Assembly: GCA_021796315.1 (NCBI GenBank)
Contig: JAJYOH010000121.1
Coordinates: 1 to 11,875 of the forward strand
Direction: 5' to 3'
Origin: Chloroflexota bacterium
GTDB lineage: Bacteria; Chloroflexota; Anaerolineae; Anaerolineales; Villigracilaceae
Length of the DNA: 11,875 bases
Positions 7,000-11,875 of the stretch are shown piece after piece. Both the position numbers and the translations under genes were made by a program. Within the stretch, counting starts at the first letter, position 1; the number at the start of each line of letters is the position of its first letter. Below the pieces are notes generated by a model. That model ran no database searches. It had not been told where the DNA came from and worked only from the letters and a program-made list of their open reading frames with translations.

Positions 7000-7010
7000 A
7001 ACTATCTCTC

Positions 7011-8255
7011 CTAACGCTTCGCAACGGGCGCTTCACTTGCCTCAACAGCCGCCAGTTGCGCTCGAACTGCTTCCGCTAACCCAAAGACTCCTCTGGCTAC
7101 CGGTTGGGACTTATTATCCAACATAAAAGGCACACCGCGGTTAACAGCAGGGATGACAACCCTTTCATCCAAAGGAACTACGGCTTTGATTTCCTGTTTC
7201 AGATTCTCGCCAACTCGTTCAGGCGTAATGGCAATCCGCTTATCAAAGCGATTCATTGTGAAGACAATTCGTTCACGGTCAATACCCATCGTTTGCAACA
7301 AATCAAGGAATAAGCGGGCATTTTTGATAGCAGGGATATCTTGTGTTGTGATCAACACAATCGTATCACTTGCATCGATTGCCGATAAAGTAATGTCGGT
7401 CAAAATTGGCGCAGTGTCTACCACAACATAAGCATACATGCGGCGCAAATAATTGAGTACCTTCCCAAATTGGTCCGCGGAAACCTTCTCGGCCATTTCA
7501 GGACGTTGGGGAGCGGCAAGGATATGAATACCGGACGCTTCATGTTTGATCATGATTTCTTCGACAATATCCGGATCCAATTCGTCGACACGTGGGGCAA
7601 GATCAATGATCGTATTCTTCCCCTGCTCGTTCACAAAAACCGCCACATCGCCGAATTGCAAATTCGCATCTACCAGGACCACTCGCGTGTCTTCGTTATG
7701 AAGGGCCAATGCCAGGTTGACAGCCAGAGTCGTGCAACCAGTTCCGCCTTTTGGACTATACACAGTCACGATCTTTCCTTGCGCCAAACCCAAGGCACTG
7801 ACAGGTGCCCCTGCCGCACCACTCGGAACAACAGGAGCGATACGAGCTTGAGCACTCTTACTTCGTTCCAAACGAGCCATCTCGCCTGCGCGGCGGACAG
7901 CTGATATCAATTCGTCTCCCATTGGCGGCTTCGTTAAAAAATCACGTGCGCCCGCCAACATTGCGCGGCGCATATAATTCTGGTCGCCCTGCACCGATAA
8001 GATAACAACCTGTATATGTGGCGATTTTTGACGAATGGATTCGGTTGCGGAAATGCCATCAATATCAGGCATGTTGATATCCATCAAAATAACGTCGGGG
8101 TCGAGTTCCCGGGAAAGCTGAATGCCTTCCTTTCCGGAACGAGCCGCGCCGACCACATCAACATCTGCTTCAAATTGAAGCAGTTTTCGCACATTCTCTC
8201 GAGTATCCGCGACATCGTCCACAATCAGAACCCGAATCTTGTCACTCGCCGTCAT
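7011..8255 (-). CDS. cpaE: Receiver domain fused to CpaE/TadZ pilus-localisation ATPase
   Basis: 414 residues. Residues 7-125 are a CheY-like receiver with the acid pocket Asp13-Asp14, phospho-acceptor Asp59 ('ILMDINMPDIDG'), Ser87 and Lys109 ('LTKPP'), so all phosphorylation residues are there. A 30-residue Ala/Pro linker leads to a MinD/ParA-type ATPase at about 160-400: deviant Walker A 'SPKGGTGCTT' (167-176), Walker A' 'VVLVDANLQFGD' (192-203) and 'YVVVDTAPILTD' (276-287). The signature Lys169 is kept, but the usual P-loop Lys is Cys174; CpaE homologues commonly lose this Lys too. CpaE/TadZ proteins mark the cell site where the Tad machine assembles. In Caulobacter CpaE the N-terminal receiver is degenerate; here it looks active. 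No histidine kinase is nearby. AAGGAG sits four bases before the ATG. Confidence 0.94.
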   Translation of the reverse strand: MTASDKIRVLIVDDVADTRENVRKLLQFEADVDVVGAARSGKEGIQLSRELDPDVILMDINMPDIDGISATESIRQKSPHIQVVILSVQGDQNYMRRAMLAGARDFLTKPPMGDELISAVRRAGEMARLERSKSAQARIAPVVPSGAAGAPVSALGLAQGKIVTVYSPKGGTGCTTLAVNLALALHNEDTRVVLVDANLQFGDVAVFVNEQGKNTIIDLAPRVDELDPDIVEEIMIKHEASGIHILAAPQRPEMAEKVSADQFGKVLNYLRRMYAYVVVDTAPILTDITLSAIDASDTIVLITTQDIPAIKNARLFLDLLQTMGIDRERIVFTMNRFDKRIAITPERVGENLKQEIKAVVPLDERVVIPAVNRGVPFMLDNKSQPVARGVFGLAEAVRAQLAAVEASEAPVAKR

Positions 8256-8297
8256 AAATCTCCTTGAAACACATCATAGAACATCTAAGATACATGA

Positions 8298-9359
8298 CTA
8301 TGGTTTAGGCTGAACCGTAGCCGTATCGTTCGGCAAAGAAGGAGCTGTAAGAGTATCAATGCGCGGATTTAATGCGTAAGGCAGCTTGGCAGGGACCGGG
8401 ATATTATATTGACTCAAAAGGAATTGGAGAGTCGCTGCCTCTGTTGCCATACGAGAGTCATCGCTTGGATTGCGAAGTGTCATCATGAGTTGTGCATTCG
8501 TATAAACTAAGTAGGAAAGTGTCACCGCATCCTGTGGTGAAACAATTAAAGTAACAATGTCAGGGGCAGCAGGCGCAGCAGCCTGCTGTTGAGCGGCAGC
8601 CTGCTGGTTCGCTGCGGCAGCAGTCGTATCACTAGTTGGTGCAAGCGAGAAGTTGCCGAGTTTCATAACGACCACATTTTGAAATACCGCCTGACAGGTT
8701 GGGCGCGGGCGTTGCGCCTCGCTTGGCACTAGATAAAAGGGCAATAAAAATGACGGATCTAATTCTGCACGTCCCTGCACCCCCGCCCCCGACCCGCCGC
8801 CAACGCTAATATTGCCGCCCGCCGCAACCCCGGTCAAGGCATCAAATTTGTTTGGCAAAACTGTCTGAAACGCAGGATCAACATCCACAAACAAGAAGCA
8901 CGCATTAACATTAACATGAGCTCCATCGCTAACGCCATAACTTACAAGAGACAAACGGGATGTTGGGATGGAAATCGCAGTCATGCCCGGAGGAATCAAA
9001 GCAGCCCATTGCGGACCGGCAATAGTAACTGCCTGCGATGCATCTGCCACCATTGAACTAGTAATCACCACCCCTTGATCCAGGGGGAATTTGGCTACTT
9101 TATTATTCAGAAGATCGGCCTTTTTATCCGTTGTGTATTCCACTGCGGTCACTTGATCTTGAGCCAGGGTAATGGTGGTTAAAAGATCCTCGGTGATTTT
9201 TCCGCCCTGAGGGATATTTTGTCTGGCAACATATACTTGCACATTCACTGGAGCTTGCGGTGTTGCAGGCTGCAACAAAGTACGCAAAGCCACAAAAGCC
9301 ACAACCAGCCCCACTACTACAATCAAAAGTATAAAAATGAGAATTCGCCCGCGGCGCAT
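8298..9359 (-). CDS. cpaB: Tad pilus periplasmic/extracytoplasmic protein CpaB/RcpC
   Basis: 353 residues. A Tad accessory protein anchored by one N-terminal membrane segment (6-28) with the rest outside. A SAF-like domain spans about 39-105 ('VYVARQNIPQGGKITEDLL'), followed by an RcpC/CpaB region with 'LIPPGMTAISIPTSRLSLV' and 'VSDGAHVNVNACFLF' (143-157). In diderms CpaB/RcpC works with the outer-membrane secretin; none is found here. Two low-complexity inserts stand out: a Gly-rich loop at 177-196 and an Ala/Gln-rich stretch at about 245-266. A Pro/Thr-rich tail ends the protein. The start is supported by GAGGAG seven bases before the ATG. It heads the block that runs through cpaE, cpaF, tadB, tadC, comF and hpf. 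It is 42 bases ahead of the receiver-cpaE gene. Confidence 0.9.
   Translation of the reverse strand: MRRGRILIFILLIVVVGLVVAFVALRTLLQPATPQAPVNVQVYVARQNIPQGGKITEDLLTTITLAQDQVTAVEYTTDKKADLLNNKVAKFPLDQGVVITSSMVADASQAVTIAGPQWAALIPPGMTAISIPTSRLSLVSYGVSDGAHVNVNACFLFVDVDPAFQTVLPNKFDALTGVAAGGNISVGGGSGAGVQGRAELDPSFLLPFYLVPSEAQRPRPTCQAVFQNVVVMKLGNFSLAPTSDTTAAAANQQAAAQQQAAAPAAPDIVTLIVSPQDAVTLSYLVYTNAQLMMTLRNPSDDSRMATEAATLQFLLSQYNIPVPAKLPYALNPRIDTLTAPSLPNDTATVQPKP
8578..8606. repeat. Short direct repeat in the Ala/Gln-rich segment of cpaB
   Basis: The 11-mer GCAGCCTGCTG occurs at 8578-8588 and again at 8596-8606, an 18-base (six-codon) period. It encodes part of the Ala/Gln-rich stretch and is a likely site of slipped-strand length change. 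Confidence 0.6.
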
Positions 9360-9405
9360 AGATTTCTCCTCTCGTACAAAAACTTTATAGTTTTATATCA
9401 CATGA

Positions 9406-9434
9406 ATTATACAAGAAAAATGGCAAAAACATGT
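9406..9434 (-). promoter_or_regulatory. Candidate promoter for the cpaB-to-hpf operon
   Basis: A perfect TATAAT lies on the - strand at 9411-9406, about 47 bases before the cpaB ATG and downstream of the flp terminator. The -35 region is poor (ACATGT at 9434-9429 with 17-base spacing, or CATGTT with 16). The position after a strong terminator argues that a promoter is needed here; the weak -35 leaves room for an activator. Confidence 0.45.
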
Positions 9435-9440
9435 TGATAA

Positions 9441-9474
9441 AAAAAAGAAGGACTCTGTCTGTTCGACAGAGTCC
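9441..9474 (-). terminator. Rho-independent terminator after flp
   Basis: The arms GGACTCTGTC (9450-9459) and GACAGAGTCC (9465-9474) form a perfect 10-bp stem with a 5-base loop. On the - strand it is followed by a T-rich run interrupted by one C (9449-9439). It begins 23 bases past the flp stop and precedes cpaB, so the pilin message is separated from the assembly genes. Confidence 0.92.
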
Positions 9475-9497
9475 CACTGCTTTCCAAAATCTTACAA

Positions 9498-9653
9498 CTA
9501 GACTTTATTAAGGCTGTTGTTGATCGTGCTGAACGAGTTACCAATGATCGGGCCGAGGACCATCAGGGCCGCGATAACAACAATGGCAACCAAAACAAGA
9601 ATCAGCGCATACTCAACCAAACCCTGGCCTTTTTCCTTCGGGGCGAATAACAT
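9498..9653 (-). CDS. flp: Flp-type pilin (Flp/Fap family)
   Basis: 51 residues, the structural subunit of the Tad pilus. The leader is 'MLFAPKEKG' and the consensus for prepilin processing follows: cleavage after Gly9 puts the conserved Glu14-Tyr15 at positions +5 and +6. The hydrophobic stretch 'YALILVLVAIVVIAALMVLG' (15-34) is the pilin core helix, with a short polar tail ending in 'NNSLNKV'. The ATG at 9653 is chosen because AAAGGAG lies about ten bases upstream. The frame extends further upstream, but that part lies in the promoter region and has no pilin features. flp has its own promoter and terminator, allowing a much higher pilin supply than the machinery. The processing peptidase (TadV/CpaA) is not in the window. 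Confidence 0.95.
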   Translation of the reverse strand: MLFAPKEKGQGLVEYALILVLVAIVVIAALMVLGPIIGNSFSTINNSLNKV

Positions 9654-9680
9654 TTTACATATTCTCCTTTCGATTGAATT

Positions 9681-9701
9681 TCTCTGAAGGCCTTCCAGAG
9701 A
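9681..9701. repeat. Imperfect palindrome at the predicted 5' end of the flp message
   Basis: On the - strand the element reads TCTCT, a bulged G, GAAGG, CCTTC, AGAGA. It lies directly after the predicted transcription start (about 9702) and some 25 bases ahead of the flp ribosome binding site. It could be a stabilising 5' hairpin or a DNA operator. Confidence 0.5.
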
Positions 9702-9708
9702 TATTTTT

Positions 9709-9736
9709 ATTATATCTACTTCAAGTAAAATAACAA
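9709..9736 (-). promoter_or_regulatory. Sigma-70-type promoter of flp
   Basis: On the - strand TTGTTA (9736-9731), a 16-base spacer, then a perfect TATAAT (9714-9709). The predicted start is near 9702, giving a leader of roughly 48 bases to the pilin ATG. Confidence 0.7.
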
Positions 9737-9789
9737 GATAGATTCTTAACACTTATGTTAGTTTAACAATTCTGCAATCAACCTTTTTA

Positions 9790-9823
9790 ATAAAATACAA
9801 ACGCCCTCTTTGCGAGGGCGTTT
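9790..9823 (-). terminator. Terminator after tRNA-His
   Basis: ACGCCCTC (9801-9808) and GAGGGCGT (9814-9821) pair perfectly, extended by two A-T pairs, with a 5-base loop. On the - strand it is followed by a T-rich stretch down to about 9790. It lies two or three bases beyond the tRNA 3' end. T residues on the other side could also make it work on the + strand, though no + gene feeds into it. Confidence 0.82.
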
Positions 9824-9825
9824 TG

Positions 9826-9898
9826 GGTGCCTGATGGGTTTCGAACCCACAACATCCACATCCACAGTGTGGCGCTCTGCCATTGAGCTACAGGCACC
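9826..9898 (-). tRNA. tRNA-His (anticodon GTG)
   Basis: 73 bases fold into a full cloverleaf. The acceptor stem GGTGCCTG/CAGGCACC has eight pairs, including the extra G-1:C73 pair that is the histidine identity element. The D stem is GCTC/GAGC, the anticodon stem CCACA/TGTGG with loop CTGTGGA (anticodon GTG at 9865-9863), and the T arm has TTCGAAA in the loop. The genome reads CAA rather than CCA after C73, so the 3' CCA must be added by the nucleotidyltransferase. The gene lies 29 bases after hisS on the same strand. Confidence 0.97.
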
Positions 9899-9912
9899 GT
9901 TTAGCGGGTGAG

Positions 9913-9941
9913 ATTATATCATTATGATTAAACGCTCGCAA
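9913..9941 (-). promoter_or_regulatory. Promoter of tRNA-His, within the hisS 3' end
   Basis: On the - strand TTGCGA (9941-9936, inside the last hisS codons), a 17-base spacer, and a perfect TATAAT (9918-9913). The predicted start is near 9906, about eight bases before the mature tRNA. The same -35 hexamer TTGCGA is seen in the proposed hisS promoter. Confidence 0.7.
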
Positions 9942-11205
9942 GGATTTTCCCGACAACTTCCAACATCGCCTCTTTCTGGACAATCCGCTGGCTGCCGTTT
10001 AACAAATCTTTCACTACTACTTGACCTTTTTCCGCTTCATCCGGCCCGACAACGAGCGCAACGCGCATCTTCATCTTATCTGCAAACTTGAATTGCTTTT
10101 GCAATTTCACGGGCTCCGGATAAACCATCGCATTCAAACCTGCTTTTCGCAAATCGCCCGCCAACGTAAAAGATTTCATCCATAAAGATTCATCGAACAC
10201 AGTGACTAACACTTGAGCCGGACTCGGTTTGAACTCCGGCACAAGTCCCGCTTCCTGAAGAATGATTCCGATCACAACATCACCCATCGCGAAACCCACA
10301 CCCGAAAGCGGCTGTCCGCCAACATCAGCCAATAAATTATCGTAACGTCCGCCGCCGAAAATAGCGCGCTTCAACGAGCCGGTAGTATCGAACGCTTCGA
10401 ACACTGTACCCGTGTAATAAAGAAGGCCACGCATAATATTCGGATCGAACTTGACATAATCTTTCACGCCCAATGCTTCAAGTGCAGCAAATAATCTGAC
10501 AAGTTCTTCGCTTTGTTTCCATAAATCAAAATTGCCGAGTAAATTTTTCAAGCCATCCAACTGTTGCTGCGTGAGTCCGCCATCAAGAACGTACGCGTCC
10601 CATTTTGCGGAATCCATCTTCGAGCGGCGATCGACCATGTTCGAGACATCCAGCCGTTTTTCAGGAGGAATGCCGAGGGCATCGAACTGGGAATCCATCA
10701 GACGCCGATTATTCACGAAAACGGCAGCCCGCTGCGGGTCCAGCCCGACCGAGCGCAAAAATGTCGCGCCGACCGCAATCAATTCCGCGTCCGCTTCCGG
10801 CGAGCTGACTCCGAGCATGTCGATGTTCCACTGAAAGAATTCGCGCGCGCGTCCTTTTTGCGGCTGCTCATAACGCCAGAACGGACCGAACGACCACCAG
10901 CGCACCGGAAAAATTAATTCATTTTGTTTGGCTGCGATCATGCGAGCCAGCGACGGCGTGAGTTCGGGGCGCAGTGTGACCAGGTCTCCACCGCGATCTT
11001 CAAAAACAAACGATTGCTTCTTGACAAGTTCCTCCCCACTTTTCGCGGCGTAAAGATCGATCGTTTCGATAAAAGGCGCGTCCCATTCCTGATAGCCAAA
11101 AGATTGCGACGCGGCGCGCACTTTATCATAAATAAAATTTCGCAGCGCCATCTCTTCTGGATAGAACTCGCGCGTGCCTTTTACAGATTGAATTTTCGAT
11201 GACAT
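9928..11205 (-). CDS. hisS: Histidyl-tRNA synthetase
   Basis: 425 residues, usual for bacterial HisRS. It charges tRNA-His with histidine using ATP in the cytosol, as a homodimer. Class II features in order: 'SVKGTREFYPEEM' at the N-terminus, 'TLRPELTPSLARM' (77-89), motif 2 'FWRYEQPQKGRAREFFQW' (109-126), the histidine-specific block 'RGLLYYTGTVFEAFD' (259-273), 'GGGRYDNL' (284-291), motif 3 'GVGFAMGDVVI' (302-312), and a C-terminal anticodon-binding domain from about 330. The start at 11205 has GGAG six bases upstream. Its cognate tRNA follows on the same strand. The sequence resembles the ordinary HisS class rather than the catalytic-domain paralogue HisZ because the anticodon-binding domain is complete. 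Confidence 0.97.
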   Translation of the reverse strand: MSSKIQSVKGTREFYPEEMALRNFIYDKVRAASQSFGYQEWDAPFIETIDLYAAKSGEELVKKQSFVFEDRGGDLVTLRPELTPSLARMIAAKQNELIFPVRWWSFGPFWRYEQPQKGRAREFFQWNIDMLGVSSPEADAELIAVGATFLRSVGLDPQRAAVFVNNRRLMDSQFDALGIPPEKRLDVSNMVDRRSKMDSAKWDAYVLDGGLTQQQLDGLKNLLGNFDLWKQSEELVRLFAALEALGVKDYVKFDPNIMRGLLYYTGTVFEAFDTTGSLKRAIFGGGRYDNLLADVGGQPLSGVGFAMGDVVIGIILQEAGLVPEFKPSPAQVLVTVFDESLWMKSFTLAGDLRKAGLNAMVYPEPVKLQKQFKFADKMKMRVALVVGPDEAEKGQVVVKDLLNGSQRIVQKEAMLEVVGKILASV

Positions 11206-11224
11206 TTTTGCTCCATGTATTTTT

Positions 11225-11260
11225 CAGACCTTCAAAATTCAGTCATTGAATTTTAGTCTG
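11225..11260. repeat. Two-part inverted repeat between hisS and the methyltransferase gene (possible operator)
   Basis: The inner arms AAAATTCA (11234-11241) and TGAATTTT (11247-11254) are perfect complements around GTCAT. The outer arms CAGAC (11225-11229) and GTCTG (11256-11260) also pair, with unequal spacers. The element covers the -10 and predicted start of hisS and the -35 of the methyltransferase promoter, where a bound regulator would affect both genes. Confidence 0.6.
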
Positions 11261-11273
11261 TGTTTGGTATAAT
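11246..11273 (+). promoter_or_regulatory. Promoter of the methyltransferase gene
   Basis: TTGAAT (11246-11251), 16 bases, then a perfect TATAAT (11268-11273) preceded by the extended -10 element TGG (11265-11267). The predicted start is near 11280, leaving a leader of about 28 bases that carries the ribosome binding site. Confidence 0.72.
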
Positions 11274-11278
11274 CGCAA
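11250..11278 (-). promoter_or_regulatory. Promoter of hisS
   Basis: On the - strand TTGCGA (11278-11273), a 17-base spacer, then TAAAAT (11255-11250). The predicted start is near 11243, giving a leader of about 38 bases. It overlaps the oppositely directed methyltransferase promoter almost completely. No T-box leader would fit in this leader. Confidence 0.55.
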
Positions 11279-11307
11279 AGAGTTTTTATTGCGAAAAAGG
11301 AGAGAGA

Positions 11308-11875
11308 ATGGAAATCAATTATCAGGAAACCAGCAAAGACCTGCTCGCTCGAATCGACATTCACGAAAAATATGGATCGGCAAACATCGATCAATGGACG
11401 AACGATCTGCTCAAACCTCAACCGGGCATGAGCATTCTCGACGTCGGTTGCGGCGCGGGCAAGCTCAGCTTCCTGTTCAACGATTATACTAAAGGTGGCG
11501 CGAAAATCACGGGCGGTGACTTCTCGGAAGAATTGCTCGACAAGGCACGCGAGAAAAATAAAAAAGTTCGTGCGAATATCGACTTTCAATTTTTGGATTT
11601 CAACAAACCGTTCAAATTTGCCGACAACACCTTTGACCTTTGCACGAGCGCCTTCGCGATCTATTACGCATCAAACCTGGACTTTACATTTGGTGAGGCT
11701 CACCGCGTGCTCAGTCCCAGCGGACGGCTTTTCGTCTCCGGCCCGCTTCCTGAAAACAAGCAGATGTTTTATGACATCATCAAGGAAGCCACGAGCAAAC
11801 CCATCCCGCCCATGCCTGGTTCATCGCGCTTCAAAGGCGACATCTTCAACACCATCAGCAAAATCTTCGCTCAAG
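11308..11875 (+). CDS. Class I SAM-dependent methyltransferase, 3'-truncated
   Basis: 189 residues are visible and the frame is still open at the window edge. A Rossmann methyltransferase: motif I 'ILDVGCGAGKLS' (43-54), the acidic ribose-binding residue Asp71 in 'GGDFSEELLDKAREK', motif II/III region 'FQFLDFNKPFKFADNTFD' (93-110), post-motif 'LCTSAFAIYYASN' and 'EAHRVLSPSGRLFVSGP' (130-146). This layout is that of the UbiE/Methyltransf_11 type, whose substrates include small molecules, lipids and sugars; the substrate cannot be told from this part. The start is set by AAAGGAGAGAG directly upstream of the ATG and by a good promoter. It is divergent from hisS with 102 bases between the start codons. 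No functional link with hisS is evident beyond the shared promoter region. Confidence 0.9.
   Translation, partial: MEINYQETSKDLLARIDIHEKYGSANIDQWTNDLLKPQPGMSILDVGCGAGKLSFLFNDYTKGGAKITGGDFSEELLDKAREKNKKVRANIDFQFLDFNKPFKFADNTFDLCTSAFAIYYASNLDFTFGEAHRVLSPSGRLFVSGPLPENKQMFYDIIKEATSKPIPPMPGSSRFKGDIFNTISKIFAQ

Noticed and set aside
9654..9752. N-terminal extension of the Flp pilin by 33 codons
   Set aside because: It covers the promoter -10 and -35 and the 5' palindrome; the ATG at 9653 has a ribosome binding site and gives a standard short prepilin leader.
11206..11307. T-box riboswitch ahead of hisS
   Set aside because: The whole intergenic region is 102 bases and contains no T-box consensus, specifier stem or terminator, which is too short for a T-box leader.
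11239..11589. - strand open frame of 116 codons opposite the methyltransferase start
   Set aside because: It runs through the proposed promoters and is antisense to methyltransferase motif I, with no ribosome binding site or domain.
1..11875. CRISPR arrays, transposases, integrases, toxin-antitoxin or defence genes
   Set aside because: No regularly spaced repeats, terminal inverted repeats with a transposase, or matching protein motifs were seen; every sizeable stretch is explained by a core gene.

Overview
The window looks like an ordinary chromosomal stretch of a mid-GC bacterium, most plausibly a Chloroflexota (Anaerolineae-like) species. This placement is inference from the combination of a receiver-domain/CpaE fusion, a compact Tad pilus operon with no secretin gene, a long-form HPF and the style of the folate genes. 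No rRNA or marker gene is present to settle it. No mobile element, CRISPR array or phage gene was seen. Nearly all sequence is coding, and no gene-free stretch exceeds 300 bases.

Region 1 (1-2177) holds pterin/folate genes. On the + strand lie a truncated short-chain reductase with the Asp-Tyr-Lys triad of pteridine reductases, folB and folK. folE lies on the - strand, and its stop codon overlaps that of folK. Together they cover GTP to dihydroneopterin triphosphate (FolE), the aldolase step (FolB), pyrophosphorylation (FolK) and probably a pterin reduction (the reductase).

Region 2 (2247-9653, all - strand) is a Tad/Flp pilus locus. In transcription order it runs: flp (51-aa pilin with its own promoter and terminator), cpaB, receiver-cpaE, cpaF, tadB, tadC, comF, hpf. 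From cpaB to hpf the gaps are only 1 to 42 bases, so one long transcript is likely. It ends at a strong hairpin terminator that abuts the folE ribosome binding site. The set has pilin, assembly ATPase, two inner-membrane platform proteins, a localisation ATPase and CpaB. It lacks a secretin, a TadV prepilin peptidase, TadD and minor pilins within the window.

Region 3 (9790-11205, - strand) is hisS followed 29 bases later by its cognate tRNA-His(GTG). The tRNA has its own promoter-like sequence inside the hisS end and its own terminator.

Region 4 (11206-11875) is a divergent intergenic region where the hisS promoter and the promoter of a + strand SAM-dependent methyltransferase appear to overlap across an inverted repeat. 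The methyltransferase runs off the right edge.

I did not find a clearly new system. The items most worth checking are the secretin-less Tad operon with an intact receiver domain fused to CpaE and a comF-hpf tail, the shortened FolK, the pteridine-reductase-like gene, and the interlocked hisS/methyltransferase promoters.
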